Positions 47,145-57,682 of a stretch of 64,000 bases of DNA are shown here, one piece after another. The stretch covers positions 2,170,001-2,234,000 of the forward strand of contig NZ_AP019657.1 of assembly GCF_009938225.1 (NCBI RefSeq), written 5' to 3'. This DNA comes from Vibrio ponticus (lineage in GTDB: Bacteria; Pseudomonadota; Gammaproteobacteria; Enterobacterales; Vibrionaceae). The first letter of the stretch is position 1; the number at the start of each line of letters is the position of its first letter. The position numbers were made by a program, and so were the translations under genes. The notes beneath the pieces were generated by a model. That model had not been told where the DNA came from, made no database searches, and was given only the letters and a program-made list of their open reading frames with translations.

Positions 47145-48371
47145 TTAGCCACCGAAGTCATCTAGAAGAATGTTCTCATCCTCTACACCAAGATCTTTCA
47201 GCATGCCGATAACCGCTGCGTTCATCATTGGTGGACCACACATGTAGTATTCACAATCTTCTGGCGCTTCGTGATCACGTAGGTAGTTCTCGTAAAGCAC
47301 GTTGTGGATGAAGCCTGTGTAACCATCCCAGTTATCTTCTGGTAGTGGATCAGACAGTGCACAGTGCCATACGAAGTTGTCGTTCTCTGCCGCTAGGCCA
47401 TCGAAATCTTCTACGTAGAACATTTCACGCTTAGAACGCGCACCGTACCAGAAAGACATCTTACGCTTAGAGTGTAGACGTTTTAGCTGGTCGAAAATGT
47501 GCGAACGCATTGGCGCCATACCTGCACCACCACCAACGAATACCATCTCGTTATCCGTGTCTTTCGCGAAGAACTCACCAAATGGACCAGAAATAGTACA
47601 CTTGTCGCCTTCTTTTAGAGACCAGATGAACGATGACATGATGCCAGGTGCTACGTCTGGGTTATTCGGCGGCGGAGTTGCGATACGAACGTTCAGCATG
47701 ATGATGCCGTGCTCTTCTGGGTAGTTCGCCATAGAGTATGCGCGAATTGTTTCTTCGTTCACCTTAGACTCGTAACGGAATAGGTTGAACTTCTCCCAGT
47801 CTTCACGGTATTCCTGAGGAATATCGTAATCTGCGTATTTCACGTGGTGAGCAGGCGCTTCAATCTGGATGTAACCACCAGCACGGAAAGGTACTGATTC
47901 GCCATCTGGAATTTGTAGCTTAAGCTCTTTGATGAATGTCGCTTTGTTATCGTTAGAGATAACCGTACATTCCCACTTCTTCACGCCGAAGATTTCTTCA
48001 GGAAGCTCGATATCCATGTCAGTTTTCATTGCAACTTGACATGCTAGACGCTCACCTTCACGTGCTTCACCTTTAGTAATATGGTCAAGCTCGGTAGGTA
48101 GGATGTCGCCACCACCTGATTTAACTTTTACGCGACACTGACCACATGAGCCACCGCCACCACAAGCAGAAGATACGAATACGCCTGCACCCGCAAGTGC
48201 AGTCAGTAGCTTGCCGCCTGGTTGTGTAACGATCGCCAAGTTAGGGTCATCGTTCACAGAAATTGTAATGTCACCTGTTGGTACTAGCTTAGATTTAGCG
48301 AAAAGAATCACTAAAACTAGCGCCAGTATAATCAGGGTAAACATCACTACACCAAAAATAATAGTAGACAT
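47145..48371 (-). CDS. nqrF: Na+-translocating NADH:quinone reductase subunit F
   Basis: NqrF is the NADH-oxidising entry subunit. The 408-residue protein has one N-terminal membrane helix and a ferredoxin-like domain with the 2Fe-2S cysteines 70, 76, 79 and 111 ([12 protein letters not shown] and RLACQ). A FAD domain ([13 protein letters not shown] near 210) and an NADH domain ([17 protein letters not shown] near 275) follow, ending LLDDFGG. It is the last nqr gene, 33 bp after nqrE. Confidence 0.98.
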   Translation of the reverse strand: MSTIIFGVVMFTLIILALVLVILFAKSKLVPTGDITISVNDDPNLAIVTQPGGKLLTALAGAGVFVSSACGGGGSCGQCRVKVKSGGGDILPTELDHITKGEAREGERLACQVAMKTDMDIELPEEIFGVKKWECTVISNDNKATFIKELKLQIPDGESVPFRAGGYIQIEAPAHHVKYADYDIPQEYREDWEKFNLFRYESKVNEETIRAYSMANYPEEHGIIMLNVRIATPPPNNPDVAPGIMSSFIWSLKEGDKCTISGPFGEFFAKDTDNEMVFVGGGAGMAPMRSHIFDQLKRLHSKRKMSFWYGARSKREMFYVEDFDGLAAENDNFVWHCALSDPLPEDNWDGYTGFIHNVLYENYLRDHEAPEDCEYYMCGPPMMNAAVIGMLKDLGVEDENILLDDFGG

Positions 48372-48404
48372 TAACTATTCCTTATTTGCTGCGGTTTACC
48401 CGAC

Positions 48405-49001
48405 TTACAGTTGAACACCAGAGAAAGACATAAAGCCCAACGCCATTAGACCTACAGTAATGAACGTGATACCTAGACCACGTAAACCTGGAGGCACGTC
48501 AGAGTACTTCATTTTCTCACGGATACCTGCAAGAGCTACGATAGCGAGCATCCAACCCACACCAGAACCGAAACCGTAAACAACAGATTCAGCAAAGTTG
48601 TAGTCACGTTGTACCATGAAAGATACACCACCGAAGATTGCACAGTTTACTGTGATCAGCGGTAGGAAGATGCCTAGCGCGTTGTACAGAGGTGGGAAGA
48701 AACGGTCTAGAACCATCTCTAGGATCTGTACAAGTGCAGCGATTACACCGATAAAGGTGATGAAGTTTAGGAAGCTAAGGTCTACGCCCTCAACTAACGC
48801 ATTCTCTTTCAGTACAAGGTTGTACACTAGGTTGTTTACCGGTACAGCGATAGTCAGTACTACCACAACCGCAACACCTAGACCGAAAGAGGTCTTTACT
48901 TTCTTAGATACCGCAAGGAATGTACACATACCTAGGAAGAAAGACAGTGCCATGTTTTCGATGAAAATCGATTTAACTAACAGACTGATGTAATGTTCCA
49001 T
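48405..49001 (-). CDS. nqrE: Na+-translocating NADH:quinone reductase subunit E
   Basis: NqrE is an integral membrane subunit that, with NqrD, holds an iron centre between half-helices. The 198-residue protein has about six membrane segments and the conserved Cys in [14 protein letters not shown] near residue 26 and VNCAIFGG near 120. Length matches V. cholerae NqrE. It lies 7 bp after nqrD. Confidence 0.97.
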
Positions 49002-49008
49002 GACGCCC

Positions 49009-49641
49009 TTACTCCTTCGCTTCTACTTGTTCTGGCTTCAGAATGCGGATTACCCAGATTAGGAAGCCGATCAGGAAGAATGCAGATGGTGCTAGTAGCA
49101 TTAGACCGTTAGGTTGGTACCAACCACCATTGCTCACTAGAGGTAGCACTTCCATACCGAACAATTTGCCTGAGCCGAATAGTTCACGGAAGAAACCAAC
49201 AGTGATTAGAACGAAACCGTAACCAAGACCGTTACCAATACCATCGATAAATGATGGGAATGGAGCAGACTTCATCGCGAACGCTTCAGCACGACCCATT
49301 ACGATACAGTTGGTAATGATAAGACCAACGAATACAGATAGCTGCTTAGAGATATCGTATAGGTAAGCTTTCAATACTTGGTCTACCACGATTACTAGAG
49401 ATGCGATGATCGCCATTTGAACGATGATACGCACACTGTTAGGAATGTGGTTACGGATTAGCGAAACAAATAGGTTAGAGAATGCAGTAACGAACATTAC
49501 CGCAATCGTCATAACGAATGCTGTCTCTAGTTTGGTTGTTACTGCAAGAGCAGAACATACACCAAGAACTTGTAGCGCGATTGGGTTGTTATCCAACACC
49601 GGCGCCATAATGCTCTTTTTAATGTTTTGTGCACTAGACAT
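49009..49641 (-). CDS. nqrD: Na+-translocating NADH:quinone reductase subunit D
   Basis: NqrD pairs with NqrE as an inverted six-helix membrane protein. The 210-residue protein shows [18 protein letters not shown] near residue 24 and [15 protein letters not shown] near 108, whose cysteines are iron ligands. Its ATG overlaps the nqrC stop by one base. Confidence 0.97.
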
Positions 49642-50426
49642 TAGTTCAGACCTCCGTCACGAACTTTTGCTAGGAACGGACCAAAGCCCATATCGCCTAA
49701 CCAGAAGTCGAATGTACCTTGAACACCGTTACCAGTCAGTGTTGCGCCTGATAGGCCATCAACACCGTGCTCAGAACCTGCTGGTGCGCCACCTTTAACA
49801 ATCTTGATTGCTGGTTTGTGGTTTTCGTCGAATAGTTTCTTACCAACGAATTGTGCGCGCCAAGATGGGTTCTCAACTTCACCACCAAGTCCAGGAGTTT
49901 CACCCTGTTCGTAGTAAGTGATACCGTCAATAGTGTTACCGTCAGTTTGAACAGCCACGAAAGCGTACATCATTGACCATAGACCCGTACCGTGTACTGG
50001 GATGATCACTTTAGACACTTCGCCACCTTGTTTAACTAGGTAAACAATACCTACGTCAGCACGACGAAGGATCTTCGCCTTGTCTTGTTCAGCCGTTAAC
50101 TTGATTGAGTGAGTAGGCTCTTTCGCAGCTTTACGCTGATCGTAGTTTGCCGCTGTTAAACCATCTTCAGTTTTCTCAACGAAGTTACCAGTTTTAAAGT
50201 CTACTAGACGAGGCTCAATGTACTCTGCAAATAGCTCAGGAACTTTCTTGCCATCGGCTTGAATACCTGCAACTTCAACGATTTTCGATTGTTTATCTAG
50301 AATCGCGTTTGCTTTTTGTTGGCCACGTAGAGCGACTGCCGCTGTTGATACAACGATTGAGCACACTAAGCTCAATGCGATAACAACAAACAGCGTCTTT
50401 TTAATGCTATCGTTATTACTTGCCAT
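49641..50426 (-). CDS. nqrC: Na+-translocating NADH:quinone reductase subunit C
   Basis: NqrC is a membrane-anchored flavoprotein facing the periplasm. The 261-residue protein has one N-terminal helix (about 11-32) and the flavinylation motif [10 protein letters not shown] at 223-232, where the Thr of SGAT (229) receives FMN from ApbE. It overlaps nqrB by 11 bp and nqrD by 1 bp. Confidence 0.97.
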   Translation of the reverse strand: MASNNDSIKKTLFVVIALSLVCSIVVSTAAVALRGQQKANAILDKQSKIVEVAGIQADGKKVPELFAEYIEPRLVDFKTGNFVEKTEDGLTAANYDQRKAAKEPTHSIKLTAEQDKAKILRRADVGIVYLVKQGGEVSKVIIPVHGTGLWSMMYAFVAVQTDGNTIDGITYYEQGETPGLGGEVENPSWRAQFVGKKLFDENHKPAIKIVKGGAPAGSEHGVDGLSGATLTGNGVQGTFDFWLGDMGFGPFLAKVRDGGLN

Positions 50427-51660
50427 AGCGTGCTAGTCTCCGCTTGATGTTCTTCTCGATGACTACATGGTCGAACAGAGGTGCAAATAGGTTCGCGAAT
50501 AGAATCGCCAGCATCATACCTTCTGGGTACGCTGGGTTAACTACACGAATCATCACACACATTGCACCAATCAAAATACCGTACCACCACTTACCTGAGT
50601 TAGTGAATGACGCTGATACTGGGTCGGTTGCCATGAAGAACATACCGAATGCGAAGCCACCTAGAACTAGGTGCCAATGCCAAGGCATGCTAAACATTGC
50701 GTTTGAATCAGAACCGATAACGTTGAACAGCGTCGCTGTTGCAATCATACCGATCATCACACCCGCAATAATGCGCCATGAAGCGATTCGCATGTAAACG
50801 ATCATTGCCGCACCAATCATAAGTGCCAGCGTTGATACTTCACCAATTGAACCTGGGATGTTACCGATAAACGCATCCATCCAAGTAATTGGAGCACCAG
50901 TGATGTTGTTGATCAGAGCACCGTTACCACCTTGAGCCCATTGGCTTAGTGCTGTTGCACCAGAGAAGCCATCAGCTGCAGTCCATACTAAGTCACCTGA
51001 AATCTGTGCTGGGTAAGCAAAGAATAGGAAAGCACGACCAGCAAGCGCTGGGTTAAGGAAGTTACGACCTGTACCACCGAAGATCTCTTTAGCAACAACA
51101 ACACCAAAGGTAATACCTAGTGCTGCTTGCCATAGAGGTAGCGTTGGCGGAACAATCAATGCGAATAGAATCGAAGTAACAAAGAAACCTTCGTTGACTT
51201 CGTGCTTACGCACCATACAGAACAGCACTTCCCAGAAACCACCCACAAGGAATACAGTGGCATAAATTGGTAGGAAGTATGTCGCACCAAGAATCATCTT
51301 GCTGCCAACACCTGCATCAGCCGCAATCGTGCCGCCTAGCATCTCTGTTAACCAGTAGTGCCAGTTGCCTGCTACTACTGCCGCTAGTTGCTCACCAGCG
51401 TACATGTGGTTAAGTGCTGCGATAGCTTGGCCACCCGCGTTGTACATACCCCAGAACATTGCTGGGAATACCGCGAACCAAACCATGATCATGATACGTT
51501 TTAAGTCAACGCTATCACGAACGTGCGAGCTTTTTTGTGTCACTAGACCAGGCGTGTAGAAAACTGTTGCTACAGCTTCGTACAGGGCAAACCATTTTTC
51601 ATGCTTACCGCCTGGCTCAAAGTGATGCTCGATGTCTTCAAGAAACTTTTTAAGAGCCAT
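50416..51660 (-). CDS. nqrB: Na+-translocating NADH:quinone reductase subunit B
   Basis: NqrB is the largest membrane subunit and contains the sodium path and covalent FMN. The 414-residue protein has about ten membrane segments and the flavinylation motif SGAT at 233-236 (Thr236, the same position as in V. cholerae). [23 protein letters not shown] near 195 is conserved. It lies 5 bp after nqrA. Confidence 0.98.
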   Translation of the reverse strand: MALKKFLEDIEHHFEPGGKHEKWFALYEAVATVFYTPGLVTQKSSHVRDSVDLKRIMIMVWFAVFPAMFWGMYNAGGQAIAALNHMYAGEQLAAVVAGNWHYWLTEMLGGTIAADAGVGSKMILGATYFLPIYATVFLVGGFWEVLFCMVRKHEVNEGFFVTSILFALIVPPTLPLWQAALGITFGVVVAKEIFGGTGRNFLNPALAGRAFLFFAYPAQISGDLVWTAADGFSGATALSQWAQGGNGALINNITGAPITWMDAFIGNIPGSIGEVSTLALMIGAAMIVYMRIASWRIIAGVMIGMIATATLFNVIGSDSNAMFSMPWHWHLVLGGFAFGMFFMATDPVSASFTNSGKWWYGILIGAMCVMIRVVNPAYPEGMMLAILFANLFAPLFDHVVIEKNIKRRLARYGK

Positions 51661-51665
51661 GAAAA

Positions 51666-53006
51666 TTACCCTTCCTTCTCAATCGTGTCTAAGCACTCAC
51701 GAAGTAACATGCCGTACTCGTATTTACCTGGACATACAAAGGTACACAAAGCTAGATCTTCTTCATCCAGTTCTAGAGCACCCAGCGCTTGAGCACTGTC
51801 TGTGTCACCAGCACATAGATCGCGAAGTAGCAATGTCGGCTCCATATCTAATGGCATTACACGCTCGTAACTACCGATTGGAACCATTGAGCGGTCACTA
51901 CCGTTGGTCGAAGTTGTCATGTTGAACAACTGACCTTTGAATAGGTGACCTAGGAAAGATTTCGTAACAGAGAACTTGTTCTTACCAGGCATAGCCCAGC
52001 CAAGCAGTTCTTTCTCACGACCTTCACGTAATACCGAAACCTGTTGGTGGTAACGACCTAGGTACGCGTGTGGACCAATAGCGTGAGTACCAGTTAGTAC
52101 TGAGCCAGAAATCACACGAACTTCACCAGGCATTAACTCGTTGTCAGTCAACTCTTCTAGGCTCGCACCAATGATTGTACGAACTAGACGTGGCTTGTTC
52201 ACCACTGGACCTGCTAGAGAGACAACACGCTCAACAGATAGCTCACCAGTTAGGAACAACTTACCGAACGCAATCACGTCTTGGTAGTTGATGCTCCACG
52301 CCACATTGTTTGCATTTACTGGGTATAGGAAATGCATGTGGGTGCCAGCAAGACCTGCTGGGTGAGGACCGTCAAACACGTGCTCTTCAACATTTGACTG
52401 AGAAGAACGAGGAAGGCTTGAGCCAGATTTACAAACGTAAACCTTGTCTTCCGTTAGGGCTGAAAGGACGTCAAGACCAGCGACGAACGCTTCTTTCTCT
52501 TCGTTGATAATCAACTCAGGCTGAGCTGCAAGAGGATTAGTATCCATTGCAGTCACAAAGATAGCCTTAGTAGAAGAAGCAACAGCTGGTACCTTGCTGA
52601 ACGGACGAGTACGTAAAGCTGTCCAAAGACCTGAATCAATCAGCTGAGTTTTGATCGTTTCACGATCTAGACCTGCTAGTTGACCAGCTTCAAACTTGTC
52701 GAAAGTAACCTGTTCGTCACCTGCAGCTTCAATCACTACTGATTGAAGTACACGTTTCGCACCACGGTTAACTTCGATAACTTTACCGCTGATTGGCGAA
52801 GTAAATTTAACGCCTGGGTTCTTCTTATCTTCAAAAAGAACTTGAGCTTTCTTTACTTCGTCACCTACGCGGACATGCATAGTAGGACGCATGCCAACGT
52901 ACTCTTCGCCAAGCAAGGCGACTTTCTTGATGGATTTACCATCATTAATCACCTGGGTAGGAGTTCCTGCGATAGGAAGGTCCAGACCCTTCTTTATTGT
53001 AATCAT
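51666..53006 (-). CDS. nqrA: Na+-translocating NADH:quinone reductase subunit A
   Basis: NqrA is the cytoplasmic subunit of the sodium pump. I chose the ATG at 53006 ([20 protein letters not shown]), which gives 446 residues as in V. cholerae; the frame is open to 53102, but the extra 32 residues are not family-like. A lipoyl-like domain ([26 protein letters not shown]) and [18 protein letters not shown] near the end are visible. It is the first gene of nqrABCDEF. Confidence 0.97.
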   Translation of the reverse strand: MITIKKGLDLPIAGTPTQVINDGKSIKKVALLGEEYVGMRPTMHVRVGDEVKKAQVLFEDKKNPGVKFTSPISGKVIEVNRGAKRVLQSVVIEAAGDEQVTFDKFEAGQLAGLDRETIKTQLIDSGLWTALRTRPFSKVPAVASSTKAIFVTAMDTNPLAAQPELIINEEKEAFVAGLDVLSALTEDKVYVCKSGSSLPRSSQSNVEEHVFDGPHPAGLAGTHMHFLYPVNANNVAWSINYQDVIAFGKLFLTGELSVERVVSLAGPVVNKPRLVRTIIGASLEELTDNELMPGEVRVISGSVLTGTHAIGPHAYLGRYHQQVSVLREGREKELLGWAMPGKNKFSVTKSFLGHLFKGQLFNMTTSTNGSDRSMVPIGSYERVMPLDMEPTLLLRDLCAGDTDSAQALGALELDEEDLALCTFVCPGKYEYGMLLRECLDTIEKEG

Positions 53007-53316
53007 ACGCACTTGCACTACTTTATCGGGAAAAAGATTCTTTAATTGCGTAACTTTTAGACACGACATCAGTGTCCGGTTCTGGTGCGTCTGTGGCACC
53101 AAAATCGCAACATCCTATTAAAACTCTCGTCACATATTAATTGCGAGATTCATCAGGGGCGATAGTCTATCATCAATTGGGAATATGATGCCATGACCAA
53201 TGGGGGGGATACTGCGAATAAATGTTAGGAATTGAGTTTAAAAGGTTAAAGAATAGTCATAACTTTGAAGTGTCGCACATCGTGACAAAACTCTAACTCG
53301 CTTGAAAACTAATGAT

Positions 53317-53347
53317 AATTAACATAATGAAACAAATTATGTTAATT
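53317..53347. promoter_or_regulatory. 12-bp inverted repeat upstream of nqrA
   Basis: AATTAACATAAT and its exact complement ATTATGTTAATT are separated by 7 bp, about 310 bp before the nqrA ATG and 87 bp after the bolA stop. The GTTAATT half-sites recall ArcA boxes, and TGATAAT just before recalls half a Fur box; neither is a full match. The rest of 53007-53433 is AT-rich with no gene; I could not place the nqr promoter securely. Confidence 0.4.
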
Positions 53348-53401
53348 TGTCGCAATTCTTTTTTTGTTTCCACATTGTTAATGGCTTTATAAATCGCCGA
53401 C

Positions 53402-53430
53402 AAAAAAAGCAGCCTTAGCTGCTTCTTTTA
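53402..53430 (-). terminator. Terminator after bolA
   Basis: AAGCAGC/GCTGCTT with a CTTA loop and a run of seven T residues on the minus strand, a few bases after the bolA stop. Confidence 0.85.
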
Positions 53431-53433
53431 AAG

Positions 53434-53739
53434 TCACTTATCGCCACCTAAACACATTGGGCTATGCGGCGCTTGTTGCACCTCACTCCACTCTTGCGGT
53501 GTGTAGGTATGGATCGCAAGAGCATGAATATGATTAGCTAATTCATCCGCTAATGTTTGATTCACCAAACGATGTCTTGCAATCAAACGTAAGCCTTCAA
53601 ATTGTTCACTGACCACGATCACTTTGAAATGGCTTTCCGACCCTGGCGCGACGTTGTGCATAAAGCTTTCATTAATAACATCAAGATGAGTTGGGGTGAG
53701 TTGTTGGTGTAGTTTGGTTTTAATCGTCTCTTCCATCAT
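53434..53739 (-). CDS. bolA: BolA family transcriptional regulator
   Basis: BolA works with monothiol glutaredoxin and affects cell shape and stationary-phase genes. The 101-residue protein fits E. coli BolA (105): [26 protein letters not shown] at 19-44 and [33 protein letters not shown] at about 51-83, including the conserved His ligands. GGAG stands seven bases before the first ATG; a second ATG follows at 53736. It is divergent from rlmG. Confidence 0.95.
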   Translation of the reverse strand: MMEETIKTKLHQQLTPTHLDVINESFMHNVAPGSESHFKVIVVSEQFEGLRLIARHRLVNQTLADELANHIHALAIHTYTPQEWSEVQQAPHSPMCLGGDK

Positions 53740-53894
53740 GATAAAACTCCACTTCCTATTAACAGTATGACTATTTATTTATGTTATTCGGGCATCTTAG
53801 ACTGCTCGAACTTAAATCTAAAGGTTTTAGTTTCCAGTTCCTTCGTCATCTGCGACAATTTCACTTAACTTAACATCCATCAAGCGTTCCATTT

Positions 53895-55025
53895 ATGAAA
53901 ACTGAGCTTACCCTCTTCGACCGCACTTTCTCTCTTTTTCGTTATCCTGTTAGAAACAATGAAACCTTGCAAGCATGGGACGCTGGCGATGAATATCTTA
54001 TTTCTCACGTTGAAGAGATGGCGTTAGGTGAACCCAAGAACATCCTGATTTTGAATGACAGCTTCGGCGCACTAAGTTGCTGGTTTTCTACTGAACATAA
54101 TGTCACGGTGCTAAGTGACTCCCATATTGCTCACCAAGCAATTAAGCACAACCTCGCACACAACCATTGTCGCAGTGTGACATTAGTTGATAGTTTGCAT
54201 TCTCTGCCTGAAAACATCGATCTAGTGCTAATGCAGATCCCTCGTAATAACCGCTTTTTAACTTGGCAACTTAGCCAACTTCGTCAGGTGCTAGCGCCAA
54301 ACGTTGCCGTTATCGCGGTTAACAAAGCAAAAGAGATTCACTCATCAACACTAAAGCTTTTCGAGAAATACCTTGGTGAAACGAAAACTTCTTTAGCCTG
54401 GAAAAAGCACCGACTGGTATTTAGCTTTGCCAATTGTCCGCAGCCAACAAACGTTGAACCATTCACCACCTGGATGGTGGATGAACACGGCATAACACTT
54501 AAAAATCTACCTAACGTCTACTCTGGCGAGAGCCTAGACCAAGGTGCGCGTTTTATGCTCAAGCATCTACCGACAGGTGACCAATTTAGTAACGCTATCG
54601 ATCTCGGGTGTGGCAACGGTGTGCTGTCGGTCAAACTGGCGCAGCAAAATCCACAAATGCAGATTACCTGTGTTGACGAAAGCTTTATGGCAGTCGCATC
54701 GGCCACACAAAACTTACAAGATAATCTCGGATCAGATCGAGATTTACGCTTTGTTGACAATAACTGTCTAGATGGTTTTGCCGCTGGCGAGTATGATTTG
54801 GTGGTTTGTAATCCTCCTTTCCACCAGCAACAAGCGGTCACTGACCATATTGCGTGGCAGATGTTCTGTGATGCAAAGCATGTTATGCAAACTGGCGGAC
54901 AATTATTAGTTATCGGTAATCGCCACCTCGGATACGATGTGAAGCTAAAACGTCTGTTTGGTAAATCGAACGTCAGCTTAGTTGCGTCAAATAAGAAATT
55001 TGTGATTTTACAAGCAACTAGGTAG
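53895..55025 (+). CDS. rlmG: 23S rRNA (guanine-1835-N2)-methyltransferase RlmG
   Basis: RlmG methylates G1835 of 23S rRNA. The 376-residue protein is a tandem of a degenerate and an active methyltransferase domain. ILILNDSFGALSCW near 50 belongs to the inactive half, AIDLGCGNGVLS near 233 binds SAM and DLVVCNPPFHQQ near 298 is the NPPF catalytic motif. It agrees with E. coli RlmG (378), including FARFMLKHLP-like GARFMLKHLP. The related RsmC is shorter and was considered less likely. Confidence 0.92.
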   Translation: MKTELTLFDRTFSLFRYPVRNNETLQAWDAGDEYLISHVEEMALGEPKNILILNDSFGALSCWFSTEHNVTVLSDSHIAHQAIKHNLAHNHCRSVTLVDSLHSLPENIDLVLMQIPRNNRFLTWQLSQLRQVLAPNVAVIAVNKAKEIHSSTLKLFEKYLGETKTSLAWKKHRLVFSFANCPQPTNVEPFTTWMVDEHGITLKNLPNVYSGESLDQGARFMLKHLPTGDQFSNAIDLGCGNGVLSVKLAQQNPQMQITCVDESFMAVASATQNLQDNLGSDRDLRFVDNNCLDGFAAGEYDLVVCNPPFHQQQAVTDHIAWQMFCDAKHVMQTGGQLLVIGNRHLGYDVKLKRLFGKSNVSLVASNKKFVILQATR

Positions 55026-55081
55026 TCATTTATTATCGACTTAAATCTGAGCTTTTCAGCGAATTAGAAAAGGAAATGACA

Positions 55082-55651
55082 ATGAGAAAACTGGTTCTAG
55101 CCGCGTCAATCGCACTGTTGACGGCTTGTTCTGCGCCACAACAAGCACAACTTAACTTTGCTCCTCGCGCCGAGTTAAGCAATAGCAATATCGTCAATGG
55201 CAGTACTTTTACGCTAACCAGTAAAGACGTACGCTCAGCACAATATGTTGCGCTAGTCGATAGCGGTCGCTCTAACATCGAGCCAATCCACGCAAAACAA
55301 AACGTACGTGTAACGCTAGAAAATGCATTACTTGAGCAGTTCCAATCTCAAGGCTTCCGCAGTTCAGTTAACAGCGAAAACTCGATTGAAATCGAAGTTC
55401 AAGAACTGCTTGTATCTGTAAAACATTCTGTAATGGAAAATGAAATGGATGCAAGACTGGTACTAGAACTGACGGCTGAAACGCCACAAGGTAAACTCGT
55501 CAAAACTTACACAGGCACTGCAGAGCGTACTGGTGCACTAAGCGCGTCAGACGAAGAGATTGAACAAGTGCTTAACGATGTAGCGAACCTAGTGCTACGT
55601 GAAGTGGCTAACGACCGTGAACTACAAAGCTATATGCAGGAGCGATTCTAA
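55082..55651 (+). CDS. yajG: YajG family lipoprotein
   Basis: This outer-membrane-type lipoprotein has no established function. I chose the ATG at 55082 because AAGGA lies about seven bases before it, whereas the ATG at 55076 is too close. The 189-residue precursor has the lipobox LLTAC (Cys16). A YajG-like beta body follows with DVRSAQYVALVDSG and VELSVK-type LVLELTAETPQGK. bolA-yajG-ampG is also the E. coli order, here with rlmG and a cyclophilin inserted. The stop overlaps the next ATG (TAATG). Confidence 0.88.
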   Translation: MRKLVLAASIALLTACSAPQQAQLNFAPRAELSNSNIVNGSTFTLTSKDVRSAQYVALVDSGRSNIEPIHAKQNVRVTLENALLEQFQSQGFRSSVNSENSIEIEVQELLVSVKHSVMENEMDARLVLELTAETPQGKLVKTYTGTAERTGALSASDEEIEQVLNDVANLVLREVANDRELQSYMQERF

Positions 55652-56196
55652 TGTGGAAATACGCTATCGCGTGTGCTGCATTGGTTTCTAGCCTTGCTTT
55701 TGCTGGACCAAAAGTTGAAATGGAAACCAATCTAGGCTCATTTGTGATTGAGTTAAATCAAGAGCAAGCGCCTGTTTCTGTTGCTAACTTTTTAAAATAT
55801 GTCAATGACGGCAGTTATGTCGGCACTCAGTTTCACCGTGTCATTCCTGGCTTTATGGCACAAGGTGGTGGCTTTGATCGTAATATGAATCGCGCCCCAA
55901 CTTACCCGCCAATCAAAAATGAAGCCAACAATGGGTTAGCAAATGAAACCGCGACAATCGCTATGGCTCGTACCAATGATCCAAACTCAGCGACACGTCA
56001 GTTTTTTATCAACCTAGCTGATAATGACTTCCTCAACTACAACTCGCGTCCACCTGGTTACGCAGTGTTTGGTGAAGTGGTACAAGGCTTTGACGTTGTA
56101 CAACAGATGGCAAAACAACCCACCCATTCCGTGGGTCGCTATCAAGACGTGCCCGTCGAGGCGATTATCATAGAGAAAGTCACCATTCTCAAATAA
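55651..56196 (+). CDS. ppiA: Periplasmic peptidyl-prolyl cis-trans isomerase, cyclophilin type
   Basis: Cyclophilins speed folding at proline bonds. The 181-residue precursor begins with a short signal peptide (MWKYAIACAALVSSLAFA) and shows the cyclophilin core GTQFHRVIPGFMAQGGGF near residue 56, with the catalytic Arg, IAMARTNDPNSATRQFFINL near 106 and GYAVFGEVVQGFDVV near 136. It therefore acts in the periplasm. It is translationally coupled to yajG. Confidence 0.93.
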   Translation: MWKYAIACAALVSSLAFAGPKVEMETNLGSFVIELNQEQAPVSVANFLKYVNDGSYVGTQFHRVIPGFMAQGGGFDRNMNRAPTYPPIKNEANNGLANETATIAMARTNDPNSATRQFFINLADNDFLNYNSRPPGYAVFGEVVQGFDVVQQMAKQPTHSVGRYQDVPVEAIIIEKVTILK

Positions 56197-56203
56197 TTGA
56201 CTA

Positions 56204-56232
56204 GGCTCCCACTAAAACTGGGAGCCTTTCTG
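56204..56232 (+). terminator. Terminator after the cyclophilin gene
   Basis: GGCTCCCA/TGGGAGCC with a 7-nt loop followed by TTTCT, 8 bp after the stop. It excludes the long upstream reading-frame extension of ampG. Confidence 0.8.
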
Positions 56233-56265
56233 TTTTCAACCTCTCAACAAATACAAGGAATCGTT

Positions 56266-57618
56266 ATGGCGAACGCGTCTCTGTCATGGGCAGACACAGT
56301 ACGTAGTTACCTTGATAAACGCTTACTCTGGGTATTTATGCTCGGTTGTTCTAGTGGTTTTCCTTGGGTCTTAATCGGCTCAAATATGTCAGGCTGGCTG
56401 AAAGATGCAGGTTTGACTCGTGCTGCTATCGGCTACTTTGGTAGTGTTTTTGCGGTTTACGCAATTAACTTCCTTTGGGCACCACTGGTTGATCGCGTCA
56501 AACTACCAATCCTTAACCACTATTTAGGTCAACGACGCAGTTGGATATTCCTTTGTCAGTCGGTGGTTTTGGTTTGCACCTTATTTATCGCTGGCGTCGA
56601 TCCTGCGAAAAGTTTGATGATGACTTCCATGCTGGCGCTCTGCATCGCTTTAGCATCCTCGACTCAAGATATTGCCATTGATGCTTACCGCATTGATACC
56701 TTCCCTAAATCAGAATCGTCTAAGCTACCGCAAGCTTCAGCGATGGCGGTGATCGGTTGGTGGACAGGTTACTCACTGCCAGGTTACCTCGCGTTCATCA
56801 ATGCTGACAGTATCGGTTGGAATGGGGTTTACTACGGTATGGCAGCAATTGTCGGCTTGTTAATGCTGTTCACGCTACTGGTGGGTGAACCAAAAACCAA
56901 TCGTGAGCAACTGCAAGCCGAAGCCGAGAAAAGACACAGCGCGGTGGTTAGAAACCCTGTAGTGGCTTGGCTAACCGTTACAGTGTTAGAACCTTTCATC
57001 GACTTCTTTAGACGCAATGGCTTCCGAGTTGCCTTAACTTTGCTGCTGTTTGTGTTCCTATTTAAGATTGGGGAAGCGTTTCTTGGTCGTATGTCGATTA
57101 CCTTCTATAAAGAAATCGGCTTTAGCAACGAACAAATTGGTTACTACTCCAAGCTGATTGGTTGGGGGCTAACCATGTTGTTTACCCTAATCGGCAGCAT
57201 GGTCAACGTAAAGTTTGGTATTGTTCGCGGTCTAATGATTGGCGGTATCGCTATGGCGGCAAGTAATCTAATGTTTGCTTGGATTGCCAAAGTAGGTCCG
57301 AGTGAGCAGATCTTCCTTGCGACTCTGGTGGTGGATAACTTCACCTCTGCATTTTCGACGGTAGCATTTGTGTCCTTCTTAACGGTGGTTACTGGACAAG
57401 CATTCTCGGCAACCCAATATGCCCTACTTGCCTCTTTAGGCAACTTCGGTCGAACGACTCTCGCCTCTTTCAGTGGTGAATTGGTCGACTACCTCGATGA
57501 CTGGTCAACGTTCTTTGTTCTGACGGCACTGATGGTGATCCCAAGCTTAATCATGCTTTACTCGTTGCGTCATTACTTTACCGATATGCTCGAGCGTGCA
57601 AGCAAAAACCACGAGTAG
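56266..57618 (+). CDS. ampG: AmpG family muropeptide permease
   Basis: AmpG imports anhydro-muropeptides for cell-wall recycling and influences AmpC induction. The start at 56266 (MANASLSWADTVRSYLDKRLL) has AAGGAATCGTT before it; the open frame upstream runs through a terminator. The 450-residue protein of the major facilitator superfamily has about 12-14 membrane segments, SGFPWVLIGSNMSGWLKDAGLTR near 25, STQDIAIDAYRID near 130 and SALASLGNFGR-like YALLASLGNFGRTT near 387. It converges with chrR. Confidence 0.93.
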   Translation: MANASLSWADTVRSYLDKRLLWVFMLGCSSGFPWVLIGSNMSGWLKDAGLTRAAIGYFGSVFAVYAINFLWAPLVDRVKLPILNHYLGQRRSWIFLCQSVVLVCTLFIAGVDPAKSLMMTSMLALCIALASSTQDIAIDAYRIDTFPKSESSKLPQASAMAVIGWWTGYSLPGYLAFINADSIGWNGVYYGMAAIVGLLMLFTLLVGEPKTNREQLQAEAEKRHSAVVRNPVVAWLTVTVLEPFIDFFRRNGFRVALTLLLFVFLFKIGEAFLGRMSITFYKEIGFSNEQIGYYSKLIGWGLTMLFTLIGSMVNVKFGIVRGLMIGGIAMAASNLMFAWIAKVGPSEQIFLATLVVDNFTSAFSTVAFVSFLTVVTGQAFSATQYALLASLGNFGRTTLASFSGELVDYLDDWSTFFVLTALMVIPSLIMLYSLRHYFTDMLERASKNHE

Positions 57619-57641
57619 CGGTACAGGCTAACTAAAAACGC

Positions 57642-57668
57642 AAAAAGGTCGCAATTGCGACCTTTTAA
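57642..57668. terminator. Bidirectional terminator between ampG and chrR
   Basis: AAAAGGTCGC/GCGACCTTTT with an AATT loop and T-runs on both strands separates the convergent genes. Confidence 0.9.
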
Positions 57669-57682
57669 CTTTTAACAAGCGA

